From NCBI GenBank assembly GCA_965603115.1, contig CBFDBT010000014.1, positions 1 to 25,998 on the forward strand: a stretch of 25,998 bases of DNA. Reading direction: 5' to 3'. Position 1 is the stretch's first letter. Each line of letters starts with the position of its first letter. Shown in pieces: positions 1 to 6,784 of the stretch. Under the pieces are notes generated by a model. It saw nothing but the letters and a program-made list of their open reading frames with translations. It was not told the origin of the DNA and did no database searches. The position numbers and the translations under genes are program-made. Source of the stretch: CBFDBT01 sp965603115. GTDB lineage: Bacteria; Pseudomonadota; Alphaproteobacteria; Sphingomonadales; Kordiimonadaceae.

Positions 1-852
1 CTCCCAAACGACCACAAAATTCCCAGTGTTTGGATTAAGAGCAATGTCGGCGTGAAGTTGTTGACCAGATGGAACACTATTGACCGTAAAGTCAGCAATT
101 CTTTGAGATCCACTCGCGTTGAAGCCGCGCGCCAATATCTGATACTTGCCATTTTCATCCTTATCGTCCTCCCAAACGACAACAAACCCTCCAATTGAAT
201 CTATGCCTACAGATGGTGCCCGCTGTTGACCGGAACTATTAGAGTTAACAGGTATTTCATTATCATTACGAGCCCCACCCCCTGTGACCCTTTGTGCATA
301 AATTTCGCTTTTCCCATTTAAGTCACGATCATCTTCCCAAACGACGACTTGACGATTACCATTTGGTGAAACCGCTATGGATGGGCTATGCCTACGCCCA
401 TCCGAACGACCATTGAAATCGACTTCATAAAAATGCGAAATCGCGTTGCCGCCACCAAGATTACCAGTATCAATATGTAACGAAATCCCCAGGGAACCAT
501 CAGGGTTTCTTGTAGGTGCGGATGCGAAAGCGTTGATAATATCTTGGACTGCTCCAGTGAGGGGAGCGTGAGTGTGCTCTCCAGGGTCTGACGTATCTCC
601 ATCGTTATTCACGTCTAGCGCCATAAAGTCACACTCAACAAACACGTCCTTGCGTAGCGGATTAGCCCCCATCGACGGAAAATCAACATCTATATCTCCA
701 TCTCCATCTACGTCCAGCCCAAAGAGTTCCCAGCTATCTAGTAGACCATCAGCATCAGAATCCTGAGCGGCGGCAGCTGTCGTTGCTATCAAGGTTATGG
801 AGCAAGCCGCAATCAATTTTATGGAATTTGATAGAAATGTAGTAAGTTGCAT
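1..852 (-). CDS. Secreted repeat protein, N-terminal 284 residues (runs off the left edge)
   Basis: An open frame without a stop runs from the ATG at 852 to base 1, so the C-terminus lies outside the window. The start is supported by a strong Shine-Dalgarno (GAGGTGA, 858-864, 5 nt from the ATG) and an upstream promoter. Residues 1-30 look like a signal peptide: a hydrophobic stretch and then an Ala run ending at AAAAQ, followed by DSDADGLLDSWE. Residues 31-55 are rich in Asp/Gly (DVDGDGDIDVD), like calcium-binding thrombospondin type-3 or dockerin-like loops. From about residue 150 an imperfect repeat of 55-56 residues appears, each copy carrying VVVWEDD, then an NGK turn, then a short strand. 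Copies start near residues 166, 221 and 277. The strand/turn pattern suggests a beta-propeller-like exported or cell-surface protein, but no family is recognised. It sits with the integrase and an orphan gene in accessory DNA. Function unknown; secretion and repeats are read directly, the fold is inference. Confidence 0.8.
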   Translation of the reverse strand, partial: MQLTTFLSNSIKLIAACSITLIATTAAAAQDSDADGLLDSWELFGLDVDGDGDIDVDFPSMGANPLRKDVFVECDFMALDVNNDGDTSDPGEHTHAPLTGAVQDIINAFASAPTRNPDGSLGISLHIDTGNLGGGNAISHFYEVDFNGRSDGRRHSPSIAVSPNGNRQVVVWEDDRDLNGKSEIYAQRVTGGGARNDNEIPVNSNSSGQQRAPSVGIDSIGGFVVVWEDDKDENGKYQILARGFNASGSQRIADFTVNSVPSGQQLHADIALNPNTGNFVVVWE

Positions 853-911
853 ATACGTCACCTCATGATAAGAATAAACGCTGCACTATACTTGGTACAA
901 ATCTATGAGAG

Positions 912-940
912 ATTTAATACTTAAAGTTGATTTTTGTCAA
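912..940 (-). promoter_or_regulatory. Putative sigma-70 promoter of the secreted repeat protein gene
   Basis: On the minus strand TTGACA (940-935) is followed after 17 bases by TTAAAT (917-912). The -35 is a perfect consensus and the -10 is weak. It lies about 60 bases upstream of the ATG at 852. No other promoter of this quality was seen in the gap. Confidence 0.45.
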
Positions 941-985
941 GAATTATTTTGGTTTTGTAAGAATCTATTTCTCTCTTTTTTCAGA

Positions 986-1035
986 TTTTTATCTGTGAAA
1001 TTTTTTAAACTTTTTATCTGTGAAATTTTTTAAAC
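986..1035. repeat. Perfect 25-bp tandem duplication
   Basis: Bases 986-1010 and 1011-1035 are identical and abut directly. The unit starts TTTTTATCTGTG and ends TTTTTTAAAC. It is AT-rich and lies upstream of the secreted repeat protein and downstream of the orphan gene at 1109-1468. It could be replication slippage or a doubled protein-binding site. Confidence 0.9.
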
Positions 1036-1050
1036 AAGGAGAAAAATGGG

Positions 1051-1082
1051 ACAAAAAGGCCGACCACAATGAATGTGATCGG
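1051..1082 (-). terminator. Rho-independent terminator after the orphan gene
   Basis: On the minus strand a 9-bp stem (CCGATCACA/TGTGGTCGG with one G-U pair; 1074-1082 with 1060-1068) and a 5-nt loop are followed by CCTTTTTGT. It lies 27 bases past the stop of the gene at 1109-1468, the expected place for its terminator. Confidence 0.7.
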
Positions 1083-1108
1083 ACATTCTTATTTGGGATA
1101 TTGTTCTA

Positions 1109-1468
1109 CTAAGTGACTTTATCTTCTTCAACATAATTAAAAATAAACCGAATTTTCATTATATTAATTCTATCAAACTCACGCCGTGTAATAGCGTCAA
1201 TAATCGCTTCTTCAGAAGCCTTTGAATGAAGTGGATGTGTGCCACCCTTGTTTATTTCAATAGGAAAAGGGTGAATTGTTACTATAATATCTGGAAATAA
1301 TGATTGGTCAGGATCAGGGTCATAATCTACATCATATCGGCAGATACAAGGTTGGTGATGATTGCCAGGAAACCAGAGAAAATTTGTTGTCATTTTTAGT
1401 TCTTTCATGCTGTTAATTAAGAGCATGAAATTACTAACGCATTGATATATATGCAATAATCTTACCAT
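1109..1468 (-). CDS. Hypothetical protein, island-borne
   Basis: An open frame of up to 119 codons that I do not recognise. Three starts are possible: 1468 (AAGG only 3 nt upstream), 1408 (no visible SD) and 1393 (weak purine stretch). The last gives a 94-residue protein beginning MTTNFLWFPGNHHQPC. The body is His/Pro/Asp-rich with a DYDPDPDQ stretch and a charged C-terminus (VEEDKVT). No signal peptide, membrane segment or catalytic motif is visible. It lies between the integrase and the secreted repeat protein, and a good terminator follows it on the same strand, which supports its being a transcribed gene. Probably accessory cargo; no function is assigned. Confidence 0.5.
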   Translation of the reverse strand: MVRLLHIYQCVSNFMLLINSMKELKMTTNFLWFPGNHHQPCICRYDVDYDPDPDQSLFPDIIVTIHPFPIEINKGGTHPLHSKASEEAIIDAITRREFDRINIMKIRFIFNYVEEDKVT

Positions 1469-1529
1469 CGGCCTTCATTGACCTTCATAGAGATGCATTT
1501 ATTCGACTATTCGAGGACAATTTGAAAGG

Positions 1530-2771
1530 TCATGTAAGTTGAGCGCGAATCGGAATTACATTTTCTCTATTTTCATTTAGGCAATATCTCGCCCACGTAT
1601 TCATAATGATGAGCCGCTTATCTAGTAGGTTACCTCGGTGATATGATGCTTCTGCTTTGTCTTTAATCTTATGAGCCAAGCAAAATTCAACAGCTTGCCT
1701 ATCAAAATTTTGTGTTTCACTTGCCCACGTTTTAAAGCTAGCACGAAACCCATGGTCGGTAATATCTGGGCAGCCAATTTCTTTGCCTAGAGACTTGGTA
1801 AGTTTTAACATGGCTGAATCTGTAATTGGCTTCCCCTTTTTTGTATTGGGGAAAAGAAGTTCCTGATTATCAATGTGTGGAATGTTGTTTAATAATGTTA
1901 GACAAGCATTACTTAATGGGATGATATGCTCAGCATTACCTTTCATGCGCTCCTTGGGGATGGCCCATGTTTTATTCTCTATATCAAACTCTGCCCATTT
2001 AGCTCCAACGGCTTCATTAGGTCGCGTCACTGTGTAGATCATTAATTCAACGGCACTTGCTGCTAGTGTTTTTTTATTTCTAAGAAGTGATAAAAACGAA
2101 CTCATCTCTGTGAATGGCAGGCTAGGCATGTGCACCACATTAATTAATTTGTTTGGTTTAGGGTAAATGTGTTCGAGATTACCGCGCCATAAGGCGGGGT
2201 TTTCACCAGAACGCATTTTTTTCACTTTCGCCCAATCTAAGACACGTTCTATGCGACCCCTTACCCGATTAGCTGTCTCCGTTTTCGTGTGCCAGATGGG
2301 GTTTAATACTCGCTGTACGGCGTCATGATCAACTTTCCCAATGGGCCAGTCTCCAAAGACAGGGTAGGCATAGTTAATTAAAGAGTTTTTCCATTGTTGA
2401 ATATGTTTGGGGTTTTTCCAGCTGGCTTCATGATCAGCAATATATTTCTCTGCACATTCTTTGAATGTTTTTTGGCCTTGGGCTAATTTAAGAGCGGCTT
2501 GCTGTGAGTCTTTTCTTTCTTTGATAGGGTCAATTCCCTTCTTGGAGAGTTTTCTAGCATCTGCCGCAGCATCTCTGGCATCTGCGAGGCCAAAATCTCT
2601 GTAACTTCCCAGCCCCATCTCTCTGCGCTTGCCATTCAGGTTAAATCGCAATAGCCACGACTTTGTTCCAGCTTTGCTGATTTGTAGATACAAGCCGCCA
2701 CCATCAGATAGTAAGCCGGTTCCTTTGGCAGATTTTACTTGTGAATTGTTTAGTTTATTAAGCGATGCCAT
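1530..2771 (-). CDS. Tyrosine site-specific integrase, DUF4102/P4 type
   Basis: A 413-residue protein of the usual length for P4-type integrases. The N-terminal arm-binding domain (about 1-90) has LLSDGGGLYLQI and GLGSYRDFGLADAR. A SAM-like core-binding domain follows, then the catalytic domain with all expected residues: Arg250 (TRPNEA), Lys277, His340-x-x-Arg343 (HGFR), His367 and the nucleophile Tyr377 (SYHRGNLLDKR). It therefore looks intact and active. By family, it would integrate and excise a genomic island, often at a tRNA or other short conserved site. Its ATG at 2771 has AGGTGG upstream and faces the conserved chromosome, so the attachment site is probably just to the right. No tRNA is visible there, so the target is unknown. 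The DNA to the left is the probable island. Confidence 0.93.
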   Translation of the reverse strand: MASLNKLNNSQVKSAKGTGLLSDGGGLYLQISKAGTKSWLLRFNLNGKRREMGLGSYRDFGLADARDAAADARKLSKKGIDPIKERKDSQQAALKLAQGQKTFKECAEKYIADHEASWKNPKHIQQWKNSLINYAYPVFGDWPIGKVDHDAVQRVLNPIWHTKTETANRVRGRIERVLDWAKVKKMRSGENPALWRGNLEHIYPKPNKLINVVHMPSLPFTEMSSFLSLLRNKKTLAASAVELMIYTVTRPNEAVGAKWAEFDIENKTWAIPKERMKGNAEHIIPLSNACLTLLNNIPHIDNQELLFPNTKKGKPITDSAMLKLTKSLGKEIGCPDITDHGFRASFKTWASETQNFDRQAVEFCLAHKIKDKAEASYHRGNLLDKRLIIMNTWARYCLNENRENVIPIRAQLT

Positions 2772-2777
2772 TTACTC

Positions 2778-2798
2778 TACCCACCTTTTTACCCACCT
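2778..2798. repeat. Direct repeat TACCCACCT x2 at the integrase 5' end
   Basis: TACCCACCT occurs at 2778-2786 and 2790-2798, 12 bases apart. The copy nearer the gene also supplies the integrase Shine-Dalgarno on the minus strand (AGGTGG). Short direct repeats beside an integrase gene may be arm-type integrase sites, which would let the enzyme repress itself. This is inference from position only. Confidence 0.4.
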
Positions 2799-2918
2799 AA
2801 TTATTGATGTTGAATGATATGCTAAGAAGCTTAGTGGAGCAAGTTTTTATTAATATATTATATAATTCAGTCTGTTATGGAGACATGTGGAAAATCATGG
2901 TGTTTCATGAAGCATTAA

Positions 2919-2972
2919 AAAGGAGGGCATCCGCTCCTCCAGAAAAACAGGCCCCTTTTGGGGCCTTTTTTT
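2919..2972 (-). terminator. Tandem terminators after the methyltransferase gene (second hairpin bidirectional)
   Basis: The perfect 7-bp stem AGGCCCC/GGGGCCT (2949-2955 with 2960-2966, TTTT loop) has T runs on both sides and can terminate either strand. Just beyond it on the minus strand, GGAGG/CCTCC (2936-2940 with 2922-2926, extended by GC/GC past a bulge) is followed by TTTTTAAT. The pair lies about 45 bases past the methyltransferase stop and separates it from the island. Confidence 0.75.
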
Positions 2973-3014
2973 ATGGAAAGGCAGAGCTATACGAACTCTC
3001 TATAAATTACCCAG

Positions 3015-3740
3015 CTACTTCCTCGCCTTGGCAACACAGATGATGGATACGCCAAACCATCTGTTCCACGGGAAAAGTATTTTTCGCTCAAAGCTATGAA
3101 CGAGCTTTAGCATATGGTTCACAAGTTTTGAATGCTGTTTGAGGTGGCTATGGGCTGGTCTCTTTCGTGTGGAATTGAGGTGTCGCCGCATAACTCTGAT
3201 GATAGCCGCTACGGGAAACAAAAGTCCGTAAAAAAAGCGTAATTCTAAAATGTCAAAACCGGCTTTGTCTATTGTTTGTTCCAAAAGGCTGCGGGAATAG
3301 CGCCTTTTATGCTCGAGAAAATCATCATGGTCAGACCATAAAAACTGGAAAGCGGGTACTGTAATTAAAATAATACCGCCCTCGTCCAATTGGTCGGCAT
3401 AATCATTTATAAGGCCAACATCATCACCGACATGCTCTAAAACATCCATGAATATAATCAGGTCAGGATTGCCCTCTGGTTTGGATTGTTGAAAATGGAG
3501 CGTGCCACCTTCAAGACTTTCGCTAGAATTTTCTGTGTAGCCTGTATCTATGGATACGGCCTCTTTAGTGAGACCCGCGCGGATAAGGGCTTTGGAGAAA
3601 AAGCCGCTGCCACCACCAATATCCCACACCAAGCGTGCTTTGGTGGCAGGAAGGATTGCTTTAACGGCTAGCCATTTTGACTGATAGTACCAGTGGTCAT
3701 CAATAGAATCCCCTAGTATATCGGTTTCTTTAATGTCCAT
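3015..3740 (-). CDS. Class I SAM-dependent methyltransferase (UbiG-like fold)
   Basis: A 241-residue protein with a Methyltransf_23/11-type core: motif I LVWDIGGGSGFFSKAL near residue 40, an acidic motif II (SIDTGY), motif post-I with DLIIFMDVLEHV, and the strand EGGIILITVPAFQFLWS. The VLEHV and the HDDFLEHKRRYSR segment are typical of small-molecule or glycolipid methyltransferases often found near glycosyltransferases. The C-terminal third has a hydrophobic patch (FYGLLFPVAAIIRVM) that may touch the membrane. No neighbour points to a substrate. It is the first gene right of the presumed island edge and ends at the double terminator, so it forms its own unit. Substrate unknown. Confidence 0.82.
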   Translation of the reverse strand: MDIKETDILGDSIDDHWYYQSKWLAVKAILPATKARLVWDIGGGSGFFSKALIRAGLTKEAVSIDTGYTENSSESLEGGTLHFQQSKPEGNPDLIIFMDVLEHVGDDVGLINDYADQLDEGGIILITVPAFQFLWSDHDDFLEHKRRYSRSLLEQTIDKAGFDILELRFFYGLLFPVAAIIRVMRRHLNSTRKRPAHSHLKQHSKLVNHMLKLVHSFERKILFPWNRWFGVSIICVAKARK

Positions 3741-3917
3741 CTACATACCCTGTTTCATTCATTTAACTAGGCCCCTTAGGGTTAAGTAGTCTAATCAAGA
3801 CCATCCCCATTGCAACTATCATATAAAAGCACCCCTCGCAATTTTATCCATCAGGCATAGGAATTTTTAAATAAGTTGCTGTCGCAGGGGCATATTTTTC
3901 TGGAGACTGGCGCGCAA

Positions 3918-3948
3918 TGTGATTATGCTTTGCTTTATTCTAATCACA
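3918..3948. promoter_or_regulatory. Inverted repeat in front of lldD (operator or leader hairpin)
   Basis: TGTGATTA (3918-3925) and TAATCACA (3941-3948) are perfect 8-bp arms around 15 bases. The right arm ends only a few bases before the Shine-Dalgarno (GAGGGG) of the gene at 3966. It could be an operator of a GntR- or LysR-type regulator or an mRNA hairpin affecting initiation. No regulator gene is adjacent. Confidence 0.5.
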
Positions 3949-3965
3949 CCTTTGAGGGGGGCTTT

Positions 3966-5102
3966 ATGAAAAAATACATTAATGTTTCGGACTTTAGAAA
4001 AGTTGCGAAAAAGAAAATCCCCTTGATGGCGTTTGATTATATTGACGGTGCGGCTGACGATGAAGTGACGATGGCGCGCAGCTCTAGTGCGTTTAACGAT
4101 TATGCACTGTGCCCTGCAATTCTCAATGATGTGAGTAAAATTGACCTTGGCACCACAGTGATGGGCACAAAAATTGACATGCCTATCATCATCTCTCCCA
4201 CGGCCCAAGCGCGCTTATTCCACCACACTGGCGAAAATAGCCTAGCCAAAGCGGCTGCCAAATTTGGCACAATTTATACCCTCTCATCTATTTCAAGTGT
4301 GCCGATCGAAGACATAGCCAAGGTATCTGACGGACCAAAGTGGTTTCAAGTTTATGTCATAAATGACCGACAAATACTGAAAGACTATCTCAGCAAATGT
4401 AAAGCGGGTGGCTATGATGCCTTGTGCCTTACCGTTGATGTGCCTCTTACGGGCAACAGGGAACGTGATATTGTCAATGGCACGGGTTTGCCGCCTAAAT
4501 TTTCTATTGGCAATGTGCTTAATATTCTCAGCAAACCAATATGGTTATGGAATCGCCTGACCAATCCCAAAGTGACCATGAGCAACCTTCAGCAATATGT
4601 TGAGGGCGCTGATGCAAAAACACTGGCCAAATTTTCAGATATGCAGCTCGCCAAAGATGTGAGCTGGGAGGATGCTCTGTGGCTTAAAAAAGAATGGGGC
4701 GGCAAAATCGCCATCAAAGGGGTGATGCGCGCAGATGATGCCAGACGCATTGCCGAAGCAGGATTTGACGCAGTGATTGTTTCTAACCACGGTGGTCGCC
4801 AGCTTGATCAAGTTGCAGCCCCCATTGAAGTGCTTTCAGAAATAGTCGAGGCCGTTGAGGGTCGCTGTGAGGTTATCTTGGACGGAGGCATTCGCCGCGG
4901 CACAGATATTTTAAAGGCGCTGGCCATGGGCGCAACGGCCTGCATGACGGGCAGACCTTTTCTATACGGTTTGGCGGCAGAGGGCCAAGACGGTGTTGAG
5001 CGCGCGCTGGAAATTTTCAAAGACGAGCTTGAGCTCGATATGATGTTGCTTGGTCGCAAGGATATAAAAAGCATTCAACCGTCGGACGTGCGCAAGCTAT
5101 AA
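3966..5102 (+). CDS. lldD: FMN-dependent alpha-hydroxyacid dehydrogenase, probably L-lactate dehydrogenase
   Basis: The ATG at 3966 gives 378 residues and has GAGGGG just upstream; an in-frame start at 3876 is possible but would add 30 residues unlike the family N-terminus. The family opening YINVSDFRKVAKKKIP is present at residue 4. FMN and substrate residues are visible: PTAQAR, WFQVYV (active Tyr), LTVDVP, AIKGV (Lys), SNHGGRQLD with catalytic His275 and Arg278, and DGGIRRGTDILKALAMGA with GRPFLYGL for phosphate binding. The enzyme oxidises a 2-hydroxyacid to the 2-oxoacid and passes electrons to the quinone pool or O2 at the inner membrane. L-lactate is the likeliest substrate, but glycolate or mandelate cannot be excluded from sequence. 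It ends 3 bases from the convergent ATL gene. An inverted repeat precedes the RBS. Confidence 0.85.
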   Translation: MKKYINVSDFRKVAKKKIPLMAFDYIDGAADDEVTMARSSSAFNDYALCPAILNDVSKIDLGTTVMGTKIDMPIIISPTAQARLFHHTGENSLAKAAAKFGTIYTLSSISSVPIEDIAKVSDGPKWFQVYVINDRQILKDYLSKCKAGGYDALCLTVDVPLTGNRERDIVNGTGLPPKFSIGNVLNILSKPIWLWNRLTNPKVTMSNLQQYVEGADAKTLAKFSDMQLAKDVSWEDALWLKKEWGGKIAIKGVMRADDARRIAEAGFDAVIVSNHGGRQLDQVAAPIEVLSEIVEAVEGRCEVILDGGIRRGTDILKALAMGATACMTGRPFLYGLAAEGQDGVERALEIFKDELELDMMLLGRKDIKSIQPSDVRKL

Positions 5103-5105
5103 CCG

Positions 5106-5483
5106 TTAAGGCCAACCAAATTGGATTGATAGAAAGTCGTGAAATTCTATTCCGCGCCGCTCCAGCCACGCTTCGTCTGGTCCCTGCCAGCGCACATCCT
5201 TCCACGCGACCTTGCCGCCTTTGCTAAAGTGGATGCCTTCGCTCTCAAGTATTTTATATTGCCGTTCGGCTCCAGGTCGCGGGCTAATGCCACCGCTAGA
5301 ATTTATAATCCTTTGCCACGGTATGTCGGTATCGGCTGGAACCCCGGCCCCAATTCCAGCTAGTGCAAAACCCACCATGCGCGGTGTTGTGCCGCTGAGT
5401 AAACTTGCGATCATGCCATAGCTTGCCACCTTGCCCGAAGGCACCATGCGCACAAGCTCATATATGGCATCATATTTATTCAC
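5106..5483 (-). CDS. Alkyltransferase-like protein (ATL), MGMT family
   Basis: A 125-residue protein with the MGMT DNA-binding fold: PSGKVASYGMIA (residues 15-26) and PRMVGFALAGI (34-44), whose Arg35 matches the arginine finger. The methyl-acceptor motif PCHR is replaced by PWQRII at 55-60, so the reactive Cys is Trp56. In the ATL group this swap abolishes alkyl transfer; such proteins bind and flip O6-alkylguanine and hand the lesion to nucleotide excision repair. The N-terminal domain of Ada/Ogt is absent, as usual for ATLs. Its start lies 5 bases past the stop of the dehydratase upstream on the same strand, so the two are probably co-transcribed. It is convergent with lldD. A DNA-repair role is inferred from the family. 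Confidence 0.85.
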   Translation of the reverse strand: MNKYDAIYELVRMVPSGKVASYGMIASLLSGTTPRMVGFALAGIGAGVPADTDIPWQRIINSSGGISPRPGAERQYKILESEGIHFSKGGKVAWKDVRWQGPDEAWLERRGIEFHDFLSIQFGWP

Positions 5484-5488
5484 GGGAG

Positions 5489-6460
5489 TTAGTCACAGGC
5501 ACCGACAATAGAGAGATATTTGTCCAAGGCGATATTGCGACCACAAAGCACAATCGCAACTTTTTTGCCCTTATAATCTGCGGCACATTGCTTAAAGGCC
5601 GCAACCGCGACACCCGCGGCGCCTTCCACCATCATACGGTCATTCGCGCCAAGACCTTTTAGTGCATCTACAATCTCGCTTTCTTCAACAAGAACGTGAC
5701 GATCAATCAGGTCGCGGCACGGCTCGAAAGTAATACTGCCCGGCTCCACACCGCCTGCGGTACCGTCTGAGAGCGTGGGTTCTTCAGGCACATCAATCAC
5801 ACAGCCAGCCTTAATGCATTCATACATCGCGGGGGCATTTTTGGGCCAGCAGCCAACAATTTCCACATTCGGAGCCACATTATGCAGATAGCCAGCGATG
5901 CCAGCGATAAGTCCGCCACCACCAACGGCGACAAAAACAGCATCAAGCCCTTCAATGTCATCCAGTAGTTCTATTGCCACTGTGCCTTGGCCCGCCATGA
6001 CCCGCATGTCATTATAGGGGCTGATATAGTCCATGCCGCGTGATTTGGCGGCGTCTATCGCGGCTTGCTCGGCGGCATATGCGTCGCCTTCGACCTTTTC
6101 AATTTTGGCGCCCAGCAATTCCATATTTTTTAACTTAGCCGGCGAGCAATTGTTGGGTACAAAAACTGTTTGAGTAACACCCGCATTCGCCCCTGCCATG
6201 GCGACCGCCGCACCGTGATTGCCGGTGGAGGCGGTTATAATTCCCCGTGTTTTGGTAGCATCGTCGAGCGTGCGGACCGTGTTTGTCGCACCGCGAAACT
6301 TGAACGAACCAGTCGCTTGCCAGTTTTCGCATTTGAGGTAAACCTCGGCCCCGCTTTCACTGGAGAGCACGAGTGATTTTTCTACTGGCGTGCGGCGAAT
6401 ATGGTCGCGAATACGGTCATAGGCAGCGATTACATTTTTATAAATATCTGTGTGGGGCAC
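5489..6460 (-). CDS. PLP-dependent threonine/serine dehydratase, catabolic type
   Basis: A fold-type II PLP enzyme converting threonine (or serine) to 2-oxobutyrate (or pyruvate) and ammonia. The PLP lysine is in ATGSFKFRGA, ASTGNHG matches the substrate/phosphate loop, and VGGGGLIAGIAG is the glycine loop for the PLP phosphate. There is no C-terminal ACT-like regulatory domain, so it is not the isoleucine-inhibited biosynthetic IlvA form. The frame is open to an ATG at 6541 (350 residues), but the first 27 residues do not resemble the family. I prefer the GTG at 6460 (323 residues), which has AAGGA 11 nt upstream; an ATG at 6496 lacks an SD. Serine racemase or 3-hydroxyaspartate dehydratase activity is possible in this family. 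The ATL gene follows closely. Confidence 0.85.
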   Translation of the reverse strand: MPHTDIYKNVIAAYDRIRDHIRRTPVEKSLVLSSESGAEVYLKCENWQATGSFKFRGATNTVRTLDDATKTRGIITASTGNHGAAVAMAGANAGVTQTVFVPNNCSPAKLKNMELLGAKIEKVEGDAYAAEQAAIDAAKSRGMDYISPYNDMRVMAGQGTVAIELLDDIEGLDAVFVAVGGGGLIAGIAGYLHNVAPNVEIVGCWPKNAPAMYECIKAGCVIDVPEEPTLSDGTAGGVEPGSITFEPCRDLIDRHVLVEESEIVDALKGLGANDRMMVEGAAGVAVAAFKQCAADYKGKKVAIVLCGRNIALDKYLSIVGACD

Positions 6461-6570
6461 GGCTTTTTGGTTCCTTACTGTTTGCAAGAAAACCATAATG
6501 CGAATTGCGGGGAATTGGAAGGGCAAGCACACAAAAGACAATTAAACATATGCGTCATCCTTATTAACCC

Positions 6571-6690
6571 CGTTCGTGCTGAGCAAGGACTGAGATTTGC
6601 GAAGTCCGCGTCGAAGTATGAGTGGGCATGAGCGTTATAAACCCTTCGATTTCAGCTTCGGCTTCGCTCAGCTTTTACTCAGGGCGAACG
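6571..6690. repeat. Imperfect inverted repeat, REP-like intergenic element
   Basis: CGTTCGTGCTGAG (6571-6583) is an imperfect inverted match to CTCAGGGCGAACG (6678-6690). The stretch between is rich in short TTCG/CGAAG motifs. Sequences of the type CGTTCGCCCTGAG...CTTCGA are common dispersed intergenic repeats in proteobacteria. It lies upstream of the dehydratase and downstream of scfR. Confidence 0.55.
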
Positions 6691-6709
6691 AACCGTAGTA
6701 TGTTCTATC

Positions 6710-6754
6710 GTCACTCCGGGCAGACGCGTATACGTCGATACGAGCCGGAATGAC
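6710..6754. repeat. REP-like palindrome
   Basis: GTCACTCCGG (6710-6719) and CCGGAATGAC (6745-6754) are inverted with one mismatch and can form a long hairpin. It resembles the widespread GTCATTCCGG-type intergenic palindromes. It lies 30 bases past the scfR stop and may protect the 3' end of its mRNA or stop transcription. Confidence 0.65.
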
Positions 6755-6784
6755 GGTGGATGATATTTCCCTATATCAGCGATG

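Noticed and set aside
375..766. Open frames of 60-75 codons at 375-602 (minus) and 572-766 (plus)
   Set aside because: Both are out-of-frame readings of the secreted repeat protein gene, which has its own signal peptide, RBS and repeats in the true frame.
2922..2966. 3' end of a tRNA or tmRNA as the integrase target
   Set aside because: There is no T-loop motif (GGTTCGA-type) or CCA-like end; the stems fit terminators better.
2804..3043. Possible 79-codon plus-strand gene right of the integrase
   Set aside because: It reads through the tandem terminators and into the methyltransferase end, with no RBS and no protein-like pattern.
5106..5483. Active O6-alkylguanine-DNA methyltransferase
   Set aside because: The acceptor Cys is Trp56 (PWQR); it is named as an ATL instead.
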